From positions 434,001-498,000 of the forward strand of contig JADJRB010000001.1 of the NCBI GenBank assembly GCA_016712445.1: DNA of 64,000 nucleotides, in the 5' to 3' direction. The position numbers were made by a program, and so were the translations under genes. Position 1 is the first letter of the stretch, and each line of letters starts with the position of its first letter. This document shows, piece after piece, positions 26,010 to 33,248 of the stretch. The stretch is from Acidobacteriota bacterium. Lineage in GTDB: Bacteria > Pseudomonadota > Alphaproteobacteria > Caulobacterales > Hyphomonadaceae. Below the pieces are notes generated by a model, which saw only the letters and a list, made by a program, of their open reading frames with translations, did not search any database and was not told the DNA's origin.

Positions 26010-27017
26010 ATGAAGCGCTTCCTGATGCTCGCCCTGGCCGGGCTGCTAGCGGCATGCCAGACGCCCGGGTACGACTATGCCGCCCGCACCGCCCCCAATT
26101 TCCCGCAGGCGCTTGACTATACCGATGTGGTGGTCGGCCGATTCGATGGTCCGGCCGGCAACGATGCCGAGGCCGCTTTCGAGGACCTGATCGCCGGCAC
26201 CGAACTGGAAGGCCGGCCCTGGTTCATCGTGCTCGACCCCGACCGCCCCCAAGGCGCCTATGAAGGCGATGTCGGCGTCACCGGCTACCGCGGCGAAATC
26301 CGCCGCGAGACCGAAACACGCTGCGTGGAATATGATGGCCCGTTCGACTGCGAGCGCCGCGCCACGGTCGAAAGGGAATGTTTCAAGGAGATCGTCGATG
26401 TCGAGGTGCAGGCGCGCCTGATCGACCTCGCCGTCCGCCGTCCGGTCTTCGCCTCGGCCCGCAGCGCCACGACCGAGCGGGAGGATTGCCACGACATCGC
26501 CGAATATCCGTACACGGACCGGCCGACCGGCCAGGTCGGCTCGGTCATCTACGAAACCTACAATCCGGGCGATGCGCCCTATGGCATGATCCGCCAGACC
26601 GTCCCGGCAGCGGTTGCCCAGTTCCGCACCGACATCGCGCCCTACATCGCCACCTTCCGCGCCGAAATCGTCACCAAGCCCCTCATTGGCGAGGAAGCCG
26701 GCGAGCCGCGCTTTGCCGCCGCCGTGAAGGCGACCAAGCAGGGCAACCTGATTGGCGCCTGCGCGCAGTGGGAGGAACTCGCCGCCGCCTACCCCGCCGC
26801 CCCCGCCATCCAGCACAACTGGGGCGCCTGTGCCGAAGCGCGCGGCGACCTCGCCGAAGCCCATTCGCAATATGCCCGCGCCGCCGAACTCGCGCGCGGC
26901 GTACCGCTGCTGAAGGACAAGGACGCCAAGGCCATCTTCGACGCGCTGCAGCGCGTCAACCGCGGACGCTACGAAGACAACCTGATCGAACAGGCGGCCG
27001 ATCCAGGCGGCAGCTGA
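26010..27017 (+). CDS. Predicted lipoprotein with C-terminal TPR-like region
   Basis: 335 residues. The ATG at 26010 is chosen because MKRFLMLALAGLLAAC is a perfect lipoprotein signal with lipobox LAAC (Cys16) and GTGGGGG lies upstream; a GTG at 25998 would add four residues. The middle is beta-rich (YRGEIRRETETRCVEYDGPFDCERRATVERE, with paired Cys), and the C-terminus (residues about 240-320) has a helix pair like a tetratricopeptide repeat (AACAQWEELAAAYPAAPAIQHNWGACAEARGDLAEAHSQY pattern). It is not recognised as a named family. Probably exposed in the periplasm. Confidence 0.75.
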   Translation: MKRFLMLALAGLLAACQTPGYDYAARTAPNFPQALDYTDVVVGRFDGPAGNDAEAAFEDLIAGTELEGRPWFIVLDPDRPQGAYEGDVGVTGYRGEIRRETETRCVEYDGPFDCERRATVERECFKEIVDVEVQARLIDLAVRRPVFASARSATTEREDCHDIAEYPYTDRPTGQVGSVIYETYNPGDAPYGMIRQTVPAAVAQFRTDIAPYIATFRAEIVTKPLIGEEAGEPRFAAAVKATKQGNLIGACAQWEELAAAYPAAPAIQHNWGACAEARGDLAEAHSQYARAAELARGVPLLKDKDAKAIFDALQRVNRGRYEDNLIEQAADPGGS

Positions 27018-27037
27018 TACCCGACGCAAAAACAACG

Positions 27038-27162
27038 CTCATCCTGAGCGAAGTCGAAGGATGGGCCACACACCGCAGCGCTTCTCCGCAGACCCCTGCG
27101 GAGGCAGGGGTCCAGACGCAGGAGCTCCGCACTGGATGCCTGCCTGCGCAGGCATCTACGGC
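27038..27162. repeat. Composite intergenic repeat (families A and B)
   Basis: A family A unit (27038-27068, CTCATCCTGAGCGAAGTCGA core) is followed by a family B unit (27088-27162). Family B contains two small hairpins, GACCCCTGC/GCAGGGGTC and GATGCCTGC/GCAGGCATC, and recurs at 33113-33187 with several compensating changes that keep the stems. Such elements fill intergenic gaps in related genomes. Confidence 0.75.
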
Positions 27163-27202
27163 GAGGGTACCATCAGAAGAATTGTGCAGAAACGCGCGGG
27201 CT

Positions 27203-27328
27203 TCAGCCCTGGAAAACGCCGATCAGCGGCAGGCCGGCGGCGCTCGCTTCGGCGGCGATGCCCCACACGATTCCGGCAGCGAAAGCCGCGAAGCTGAACA
27301 CGGTCTTGTTGAAGATATTCCGGGCCAT
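27203..27328 (-). CDS. Small 41-residue protein with one hydrophobic segment
   Basis: An ATG at 27328 begins MARNIFNKTVFSFAAF and ends LPLIGVFQG. A GGGAG ribosome site lies about seven bases before the ATG. Residues about 9-30 are hydrophobic and could span the membrane or serve as a signal. It lies between repeats and the DUF4169 gene, and the initiation signal plus membrane-type composition argue for a real small gene. No homologue is recognised, so its function is unknown. Confidence 0.5.
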   Translation of the reverse strand: MARNIFNKTVFSFAAFAAGIVWGIAAEASAAGLPLIGVFQG

Positions 27329-27397
27329 GACCGCACTCCCACACTGGCACAACGCAGAAGACGAAGTGCAAAGCGGGGGCCGCGTGTCAACGCTTTT

Positions 27398-27592
27398 TTA
27401 ACCGTCTTCCGGCGGCGGCTTATCGCGGCGGTGTGCCTCGGTCAGCTTCGCCTGCTTTTCGGCGCGGGCCGCCTCGATCTCGCGGTCCAGTTTCGTGCGT
27501 CCGAACTTCGCGCGGTTCTCTTTCGCCTGCTGTTCCTTCGCCGCCTTCGCCTTCGCCTTGCGGGCTTTGTTGAGGTTGATCGGTGTGGTCAT
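27398..27592 (-). CDS. DUF4169 family small basic protein
   Basis: 64 residues from the ATG at 27592. The sequence PINLNKARKAKAKAAKEQQAKENRAKFGRTK is the conserved signature of DUF4169, a very basic, helical protein restricted to alphaproteobacteria. It is often near fumC and sspB in other genomes; here those genes are within 6 and 13 kb but not adjacent. Function not established; the composition suggests nucleic-acid or ribosome contact, which is only inference. Confidence 0.88.
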   Translation of the reverse strand: MTTPINLNKARKAKAKAAKEQQAKENRAKFGRTKLDREIEAARAEKQAKLTEAHRRDKPPPEDG

Positions 27593-27681
27593 CGCTCTTG
27601 CGTGACTCAAGATACAGTCCGGGTCCAGACGCTGCTCAAGAAAAGTTGATCTCTGGCAGGGGGTGCAAGCCGGATCGCGAT

Positions 27682-27701
27682 ATATTAGATTTCTCTAATA
27701 T
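27682..27701. promoter_or_regulatory. AT-rich inverted repeat before the DoxX gene
   Basis: Arms ATATTAGA (27682-27689) and TCTAATAT (27694-27701) are perfectly complementary with a 4-base spacer and end 18 bases before the DoxX ATG. In an otherwise GC-rich region this looks like an operator or promoter element. The regulator is not adjacent. Confidence 0.55.
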
Positions 27702-27719
27702 TGAATCGGGAGGAAACAC

Positions 27720-28169
27720 ATGTTCGAAAACTGGCTCGCCGCACGCCTCGCGCCTCTGCATGGATTATCCGACCTGATCTTCCGTATCGGGACATCCCTG
27801 ATCTTCATCATTGGCGGGCTCGGCCATTTTCTTCAGGCTGATGACATGCTGGCCCGCATCGATGAATCACCTTGGGCAGCGCTTGCAAGCAGCATCGCTG
27901 ATCCGCTGCTCCTCCTGCACCTCAGCGGCGCCGTGTTCATCGCCGCCGGTCTTGCGCTGGCGGTTGGCTACTCGACCCGCCTCGCCGCACTGGCCCTGTT
28001 CGTGACACTCGTGCCAATTACCTTCGTAATTCATATGGCGCCCGGCCATACCGGGCCACTGTTCAAGAACGTCGCGATACTTGCCGCGCTCGCCTTCGTG
28101 TTTGTGCGCGGTGCCGATTGCTGCGCAGTTGACACGATGCTTCGACGGCGCGCCCTGTCACCTGCTTAG
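27720..28169 (+). CDS. DoxX family membrane protein
   Basis: 149 residues with four membrane helices. The pattern LIFRIGTSLIFIIGGLGHFLQADDM at the start, HLSGAVFIAAGLALAVGYSTRLAALAL in the middle and the Asn in LFKNVAILAALAFVF match DoxX/SURF4-like proteins. A GGGAGG ribosome site precedes the ATG. DoxX proteins sit in the inner membrane and are linked to redox stress or quinone metabolism, but a reaction is not defined. The end overlaps the convergent GNAT gene by four bases. Confidence 0.9.
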   Translation: MFENWLAARLAPLHGLSDLIFRIGTSLIFIIGGLGHFLQADDMLARIDESPWAALASSIADPLLLLHLSGAVFIAAGLALAVGYSTRLAALALFVTLVPITFVIHMAPGHTGPLFKNVAILAALAFVFVRGADCCAVDTMLRRRALSPA

Positions 28170-28759
28170 ACAGCCGCCGTTGTCCGCACTTCCAGCCGGA
28201 CCTTCACGCCCGGCCATTCCCGGTCGAGGATGGAAAAGAAGGCCGTGTCCCGCACGAACCCGTCCGGCAGGGTGCGATGGTTGCGCAGCACGCCTTCCAG
28301 CTGGGCGCCGAGTTTCAGCACCGCCGCCTTCGAGCGCTCATTCCGGTTGTCTACCTGGTATTGCACCCGCCGCGCGCCCCAGGCCTCGAACACGTGCGTC
28401 ATCAGCAGCAGCTTGCACGACGGGTTGACCGGCGTGCCCTGCGCTTCCGGCGCATAACAGGTCATGCCGATCTCGACGGACTTGTTGACCTCGCTGGGAT
28501 CCAGCCAGCTGGTGATGCCGAGGAAGGCGCCGTCTTCCGGCCGCGTGACGGCGAAGGCGATCATCGTGCCGTCAGCCGTCCGTTTACGGATGGTCTCGAC
28601 CCATTCGCCCACCCAGTCGCCGGGGCCACGGTGCGACCAGAGCCGGAAGATCTCCGGCGCCCGCGCGGCCAGGGCGTGCAGCTCAGGCCCGTCCGTCTCC
28701 GGCACGAAGGCGCGCAGGCGCACATGCGCATTCTCGAGGACGACCGGCGCCAGCTTCAT
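28166..28759 (-). CDS. GNAT-family acetyltransferase (RimJ/RimL-like)
   Basis: 197 residues. The layout ENAHVRLRAFVPETDGPELHALAAR, then ITSWLDPSEVNKSVEIGMTCYAPEAQGTPVNPSCKLLLMTHVFE and VQYQVDNRNERSKAAVLKLGAQLEGVLRNHRTLPDGFVRDTAFFSIL is that of RimJ-type acetyltransferases. These acetylate ribosomal protein N-termini or small amines. The acceptor cannot be predicted. It follows the 98-residue hypothetical gene after six bases, so both are likely one transcript. Confidence 0.88.
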   Translation of the reverse strand: MKLAPVVLENAHVRLRAFVPETDGPELHALAARAPEIFRLWSHRGPGDWVGEWVETIRKRTADGTMIAFAVTRPEDGAFLGITSWLDPSEVNKSVEIGMTCYAPEAQGTPVNPSCKLLLMTHVFEAWGARRVQYQVDNRNERSKAAVLKLGAQLEGVLRNHRTLPDGFVRDTAFFSILDREWPGVKVRLEVRTTAAV

Positions 28760-28765
28760 GGCGGC

Positions 28766-29062
28766 TCAGTCCTTGTTGGCGTCGCGCCATTGCTCCATCG
28801 CCAGCGAGATGGCGAAGGTCTCCCGGTATTTCGGGCTGGACGCCGGACGCGGCGGCTTCTGCGAGGTCAGCGCCATGATTTCGGCTAGCTTGTTGTGCGC
28901 GGCGCCCGCCTGCCCGGCCCCGATATAGGCATGCAGCTCGACCAGCGCCGAAGACAGCGGGTCATGGGCGCGGATGACGAAATAGGGCTCGTCATCGGCC
29001 AGTTTCGACAGGACATCAAATTGCGACGGGTTGGATTTCGAGCCGACGGGAGACTTCGACAT
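28766..29062 (-). CDS. Hypothetical protein
   Basis: 98 residues, mostly helical, with no signal peptide or membrane segment. It begins MSKSPVGSKSNPSQFDVLSKL and contains DDEPYFVIRAHDPLSSALVELHAYIGAGQAG. Codon use matches neighbours, and it is followed six bases later by the GNAT gene. I recognise no family. The Asp-rich, aromatic first half could hint at an interaction surface only. Confidence 0.7.
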   Translation of the reverse strand: MSKSPVGSKSNPSQFDVLSKLADDEPYFVIRAHDPLSSALVELHAYIGAGQAGAAHNKLAEIMALTSQKPPRPASSPKYRETFAISLAMEQWRDANKD

Positions 29063-29138
29063 GGGCGGGCCTTTCTGGGCGGGAAGTGATTCTGTCGGCG
29101 CACTCTAGCCGCCCGGTCCTCCGGCGTCAGCCTGCCTG

Positions 29139-29438
29139 TCAGATGCCGAAGAAAAGCCGGTTGATCGCATTGGCGATGGCGTATTCGTGTTCGATGCAGT
29201 CCTGCAACTGCCGGCCGAGCGACTTGACCGGGATCGCAGCCAGTTGCTCGGTTGCCAGCACCATGGCTGAGTCGCCGATTGCAATTCGGGGGTTGAGGCC
29301 TTCGGCCACAGGGAATGTCGCCGCATCCTTCAGAGGCGCGGCGACGACGGTGCCGGCCAACGCGATCTGCGGGTCACTCAGCACAAGAACGAGCTGGTCC
29401 GGCGCCTGCCTCAACGAGAACACCGCGAGCCGGTTCAT
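29139..29438 (-). CDS. ccdB: CcdB-family toxin (DNA gyrase poison)
   Basis: 99 residues. The start NRLAVFSLRQAPDQLVLVLSDPQIALAGTVVAAPL and the end EHEYAIANAINRLFFGI align with CcdB; E. coli CcdB ends NAINLMFWGI, whose Trp99, Gly100 and Ile101 contact GyrA. Here the Trp is replaced by Phe while Gly-Ile is kept. CcdB poisons gyrase unless neutralised by CcdA. The gene lies three bases after ccdA on the same strand. The Trp-to-Phe change may alter toxicity. Confidence 0.9.
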   Translation of the reverse strand: MNRLAVFSLRQAPDQLVLVLSDPQIALAGTVVAAPLKDAATFPVAEGLNPRIAIGDSAMVLATEQLAAIPVKSLGRQLQDCIEHEYAIANAINRLFFGI

Positions 29439-29441
29439 CGG

Positions 29442-29666
29442 TCAGAACTGCCGCAGGCCGTCGGACCACAGGCCCTGCTCTTCAACCAGTCTGGCCTTCG
29501 CCTCCAGCGCTTCACGGTTGGCTTCCTGCCAGATCCGCATTTCTTCCGCGCGGGTCTGGAAGCGGATCGCCTCTTCGGCGACCGCAGACAGGTTGACGCC
29601 GGCGGCCTTGGCCTTCGCCACAAGCGCTTCATCGATGCTCAGGTTGACGCGGACTTTCGAGGCCAT
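29442..29666 (-). CDS. ccdA: CcdA-family antitoxin
   Basis: 74 residues: an N-terminal ribbon-helix-helix (SKVRVNLSIDEALVAKAKAAGVNLSAVAEEAIRFQT) that should bind DNA as a dimer and a C-terminal tail ending GLWSDGLRQF that should wrap the toxin. E. coli CcdA ends FADENRDW, a comparable acidic/aromatic tail. It precedes ccdB in the same transcript. A perfect 9-base inverted repeat 26 bases upstream is the probable autoregulatory operator. Confidence 0.92.
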   Translation of the reverse strand: MASKVRVNLSIDEALVAKAKAAGVNLSAVAEEAIRFQTRAEEMRIWQEANREALEAKARLVEEQGLWSDGLRQF

Positions 29667-29691
29667 GGGCGCGCTCCGGCTACGTGCGGCT

Positions 29692-29714
29692 GATGCGCAT
29701 ATATAATGCGCATC
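29692..29714. promoter_or_regulatory. Operator of the ccdAB pair
   Basis: Arms GATGCGCAT (29692-29700) and ATGCGCATC (29706-29714) are perfect inverted copies around ATATA, giving a 23-base dyad. It lies 26-48 bases upstream of the ccdA ATG. The centre supplies a TATA-like -10 region, so binding of a CcdA/CcdB complex would cover the promoter. Confidence 0.75.
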
Positions 29715-29734
29715 GTGCGTGCCCGCAACCGCGC

Positions 29735-30043
29735 CTATTGGCCCTGCGCCGGCATCCCGTAGCGTTCGCTTTTGACGATCTCGCCCGAGTCGCCGTCGAT
29801 CTCGATCTCCAGCTTCACGCCGTCGCTGTCGATGCCCTCGATCTTCCAGACGCCCCGGCGGGCCTTCACCTCGCGCACGTCGGTCATGCCTGCCGCCGCC
29901 GCAATTTCGAGCGCCTCGGACTCCGACACTTCGAACCGCGACCGCGGCGCGCTGTCATCGTCGCTGCCATGCGCGAGGGCGGGCGCGCCGCCAGCGGCCG
30001 CCAGCGCGGCCGCAGCGAGAAGGGCTTTCAATGGATTTTTCAT
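29735..30043 (-). CDS. PepSY-domain periplasmic protein
   Basis: 102 residues with a classical signal peptide (MKNPLKALLAAAALAAAGGAPALA, probable cleavage after residue 24) and a mature PepSY domain (FEVSESEALEIAAAAGMTDVREVKARRGVWKIEGIDSDGVKLEIEIDGDSGEIVKSE). Isolated PepSY proteins act in the periplasm and may inhibit proteases or bind regulators. It stands alone between ccdAB and the T4CP-like gene. Confidence 0.88.
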   Translation of the reverse strand: MKNPLKALLAAAALAAAGGAPALAHGSDDDSAPRSRFEVSESEALEIAAAAGMTDVREVKARRGVWKIEGIDSDGVKLEIEIDGDSGEIVKSERYGMPAQGQ

Positions 30044-30108
30044 GGGAGCCTCCGGATGTGCGCAGCCACGCTAGCACATCCGGCGCCCAACGGGAGATGA
30101 ACAGGCAG

Positions 30109-31572
30109 TCAGAGTTCCGGCGCCGGCCTCGCCTTGCCGCCCGGCGGCCGCCCGCCGAGCATCGGGTGCGGATCGAACAGGCCGGCAAAGGCCGGGTCTG
30201 TCAGATAGTCCAGACGCCGGGCCAGATGGCCGCGCTGGCCGGACACCTGCAGCACGAGGTTCGCCGGGTCGAGTTGCAAGAGCGCATCCTCCGAGAAGTC
30301 GCCCAGCACCTGCGCCATCTGGCGCGCGGCGAGCAGGTTCGGCAATCCGAAGGCCTGCAGGGCGGCGGTGTTGGAAATCACCGTCGACCAGGCTTCAGGC
30401 AACTTCGCCTGGATCTGGGCCACGTCCTGGAAGAAGGTCCAGACCCGCATGCCGTAGGACCGGGCCAGCGTGTAGACCATCGGCAAGGTGCCGAAGTCGC
30501 CGAGCTGGGCGCATTCGTCGATGGCGAACAGCGTCCGGTATTCAGGCAGCGGGCCCGACCGCGAGAGGACGGCCGACATCAGCGCCGCCGTCCACAGACG
30601 GAACAGGGGCGCATGGCTCTCCAGCTTGGTGGGCGGCACGACGAGGTAGATCGTCATCGGATCCCCGCGCCGCACCGCATCGAGATCAATGGTCGACTTG
30701 GCCACCGTGCGCTGCGCCGCTTCCGAGGCGATCACCGAGAAATAGCTGCAGGCGGTGGCATGGATGCCCGAACGGGTCACTTCCGTCGTCTGCAGGTAGC
30801 TCGAGATTTCCTCATGCGCGAAGGCGGACAGCTTGCCGCCGCAGGTGTCGAGCAGCACCGCCAGGTTGTAGGTCGAATCGTCCTTCTTCAGGAGGCTCCG
30901 TACCCGGATCAGGTTGCGATGCTCGGGCTCGGCCGTCGCCGCAATCGCCGCGATCACGCCCGCCGACAGGTCATGGCCGCGGATGTCCCAGAACGGATCC
31001 TTGGCGATCTTGCCGCCGCCCGAAAGCAACTTGGCAATATCCATCGCCAGCGCCGACGCATCGACACCCGGAATGTTGAAGGCATCCATCGGGTTGAGAC
31101 TGTCGGTCTCTTCCGAAATCACCTTGAACGGATCGATCACGTGGACCTTCTGGCCCATCTCCCGGCGCCGGCGCGCGGTGATCTGGCAGGCTTCGCCTTT
31201 CGGATCGATCACGATCACCGGCCCCTGATAGGTCAGGAGGTTGGGGATCAGGGCGCCGCGCCCCTTTCCGCGCCCGGTCGGCGCAATCGTGATCATGTGG
31301 CCTTCGCCTTCGAGCCAGATCGGCGTGTCCGCCTTGGCCTGCGGCGCGGCCGTATCGCGAAAACCCAGTGGTATGGCGCCTTCGTCCATGCGCCAGCCGA
31401 TCAACAGCTTGTCACCGGCCTCGAGGACCGGATTGTGCGTATCCTGAGCTTTTTTGGTCTTGCGGCGGCGCGCCGCCTTTGGTGTTGCAGAAGCTGCCGG
31501 CTTGCGCCGCCGCTTGTTGGTCCCCGCCCCCCCGGCTTCCCAGCCCCGTGGAGTATCAGATGACCCAGACAT
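30109..31572 (-). CDS. Orphan VirD4/TraG-type coupling ATPase
   Basis: 487 residues from the ATG at 31572 (a GTG at 31590 is an alternative). The Walker A is APTGRGKGR (97-105), the Walker B region is LFAIDECAQLGDF, and the TraG/VirD4 block WTFFQDVAQIQAKLPEAWSTVISNTAALQAFG is present. Type IV coupling proteins pump substrate into conjugation/T4SS channels. The usual two N-terminal membrane helices are missing; instead the first 50 residues are very basic. No relaxase or T4SS gene is in the window. Its role outside conjugation is unknown. Confidence 0.85.
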   Translation of the reverse strand: MSGSSDTPRGWEAGGAGTNKRRRKPAASATPKAARRRKTKKAQDTHNPVLEAGDKLLIGWRMDEGAIPLGFRDTAAPQAKADTPIWLEGEGHMITIAPTGRGKGRGALIPNLLTYQGPVIVIDPKGEACQITARRRREMGQKVHVIDPFKVISEETDSLNPMDAFNIPGVDASALAMDIAKLLSGGGKIAKDPFWDIRGHDLSAGVIAAIAATAEPEHRNLIRVRSLLKKDDSTYNLAVLLDTCGGKLSAFAHEEISSYLQTTEVTRSGIHATACSYFSVIASEAAQRTVAKSTIDLDAVRRGDPMTIYLVVPPTKLESHAPLFRLWTAALMSAVLSRSGPLPEYRTLFAIDECAQLGDFGTLPMVYTLARSYGMRVWTFFQDVAQIQAKLPEAWSTVISNTAALQAFGLPNLLAARQMAQVLGDFSEDALLQLDPANLVLQVSGQRGHLARRLDYLTDPAFAGLFDPHPMLGGRPPGGKARPAPEL

Positions 31573-31668
31573 TGGAATTTGCGTCCTCACGGAAGACGAC
31601 CATCGTCCCCCTTGGACACGAGTTTCTCAACAACCGTTGAATTGTCAATCGGAATTGTTATGGGAAAT

Positions 31669-32136
31669 TCAGCATGGCTGCCATGCAGACTTATTCGTCC
31701 CGATACGGAATATATGTGTATAGCCGGCTGCGTCCACCGGTGCAAATCCCAATGCCATCCAGAAAGGCGCGGCCGCCTCACTGGCGCGCGCATTACAGGT
31801 GAGCAGCGGCGCATGCATCAGTGCATGGCTCATCGCGGCGTGCGCAATCCGCTTTCCGATACCCAGCCGCCGGTATGACGGATGGACGTAGAACCGGTGC
31901 ATCCGCATCGCAGACTCACCGGCACCGGTTTCAGGCTTCACGCCGCCGACCCCGGCGAGGTCGCCCTGTTCGATCGCTGCAAACAGCGCGGCGCCGCCAG
32001 CGTCGAAGCGCTGCGCGCCGCTCTGCCAGTCGGCGACCAGCTTCTGCATGTTGCGCACGCCTTCAGCGGCTGCCGCTTCGGCGAGCCGGGTCATTCCCGC
32101 CGGCAGGGCTGTCCCGACGCGGAGGATCTCTGCCAT
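31669..32136 (-). CDS. GNAT-family acetyltransferase
   Basis: 155 residues. The acetyl-CoA motif is RMHRFYVHPSYRRLGIGKRIAHAAMSHAL, and the C-terminal ARASEAAAPFWMALGFAPVDAAGYTHIFRI is the typical GNAT beta6-beta7 end. Acceptor unknown. It starts 13 bases after the SDR gene stop on the same strand, so it is likely co-transcribed with the SDR. Confidence 0.88.
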   Translation of the reverse strand: MAEILRVGTALPAGMTRLAEAAAAEGVRNMQKLVADWQSGAQRFDAGGAALFAAIEQGDLAGVGGVKPETGAGESAMRMHRFYVHPSYRRLGIGKRIAHAAMSHALMHAPLLTCNARASEAAAPFWMALGFAPVDAAGYTHIFRIGTNKSAWQPC

Positions 32137-32149
32137 GGCGCCCCCCGGG

Positions 32150-32953
32150 TCAGCTCGCCGAGATTATGCCGCCATCGCAGGGGATCGTGTGGCCGGTGAT
32201 ATAGGCCGAGGCGCGCGAGGACAGGAACATCGCGAGGCCCGCGATATCTTCCGGCGAACCGACGCGGCCGGACGGGTTGCGGCTGGCGACCATGCCCCAG
32301 TCGACCCCCTCCGTCTCGCCTTTGAAGCCGACGCCGGTCGACAGCATGTAGGTCGGGAACGGGCCCGGCGCGATGCCGTTTACGAGGATATGGTCGCCCG
32401 CAAGGCTGCCACCCATGAAGCGGGTCAGGTGGATCACCGCCGCCTTCGACGTGCCATAGGCATAGCCGCTCATCGGCGAAGTGTGCATGCCGTCGATCGA
32501 GGCGATGTTGATGACCCGCGCCGGGTTCTCGGCGCTCGCCGCCTTGCGCAGCAGCGGCATCAGTTTCTGGGTCAGGAAGAAGATGCCTTTCACGTTGACA
32601 TCCATCACCTTGTCCCAGCCCTTCTCGGGAAACTCGTCGAGCGAGGCGCCCCAGGCGACCCCGGCATTGTTGATCAGCACGTCGACCTTGTCCTCGCGCT
32701 TGGCGATCTCGCCGGCGAGGTGGAGGATACCGTCCATCTGGCCGACATCAGACGGGATCGCATAGATCTCGCCGCCGAACTCTTTCTTCAGCCGGTCGAC
32801 CGTTTCGTAGCAAGCCGCTTCCTTGCGCGAGGAAATGATGACCTTGGCGCCATTGGCCAGGAAGCCGGCGGCAATCATCTCGCCAATCCCGCGCGAGCCA
32901 CCGGTAATGACGACCGTCTTGCCCTTGACCGAATAGAGGTTGCTGAAATCCAT
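32150..32953 (-). CDS. Short-chain dehydrogenase/reductase (SDR)
   Basis: A 267-residue classical SDR. The nucleotide motif is TGGSRGIGE (17-25), followed by NNAGVAWG, the catalytic Ser of INIASID and the YGTSK (Tyr and Lys) pair. The SxnYxxxK set is complete, so it should be an NAD(P)-dependent alcohol dehydrogenase or ketoreductase. The C-terminus NPSGRVGSPEDIAGLAMFLSSRASAYITGHTIPCDGG is common in FabG-like reductases. Substrate not predictable. Confidence 0.93.
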   Translation of the reverse strand: MDFSNLYSVKGKTVVITGGSRGIGEMIAAGFLANGAKVIISSRKEAACYETVDRLKKEFGGEIYAIPSDVGQMDGILHLAGEIAKREDKVDVLINNAGVAWGASLDEFPEKGWDKVMDVNVKGIFFLTQKLMPLLRKAASAENPARVINIASIDGMHTSPMSGYAYGTSKAAVIHLTRFMGGSLAGDHILVNGIAPGPFPTYMLSTGVGFKGETEGVDWGMVASRNPSGRVGSPEDIAGLAMFLSSRASAYITGHTIPCDGGIISAS

Positions 32954-33073
32954 GGCCAGTTCCCTTCCCTGACGACTGCCCTTTCGCCGGTAGTGCGGCA
33001 GGGGTCATCGGCCGGCAAGGGAAAATTTTTGAGGGCCAGGTCGACGGGAGCCGGTCTCAATCCCGGTCATTCC

Positions 33074-33222
33074 GTCGAAAGCCGGGACCCATCTTGCTTG
33101 CGCTCCCTCATCGCAGACCCCTGCGAAAGCAGGGGTCCAGACTTTCACCAAAGTACTGGATACCTGCCTTCGCAGGTATCTGCGGAGAAGTTGCTCGAAT
33201 GGGGCTGGGTCCCGGCTTTCGC
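33074..33222. repeat. Nested palindromic repeat element between SDR and fumC
   Basis: Outer arms GTCGAAAGCCGGGACCCA (33074-33091) and TGGGTCCCGGCTTTCGC (33206-33222) are inverted copies. They enclose a family B unit (33113-33187), with the small hairpins GACCCCTGC/GCAGGGGTC and GATACCTGC/GCAGGTATC. The right arm also makes the strong hairpin TCCCGGC-TTTC-GCCGGGA (33209-33226) that may end fumC transcription. The remaining bases up to fumC hold nothing else that I can see. Confidence 0.75.
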
Positions 33223-33248
33223 CGGGATGTCACGCTCTGTCGGAACGA

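Noticed and set aside
27156..27371. A 71-codon minus-strand frame in the repeat region
   Set aside because: It overlaps the repeat and the better-supported 41-residue frame, and lacks a ribosome site.
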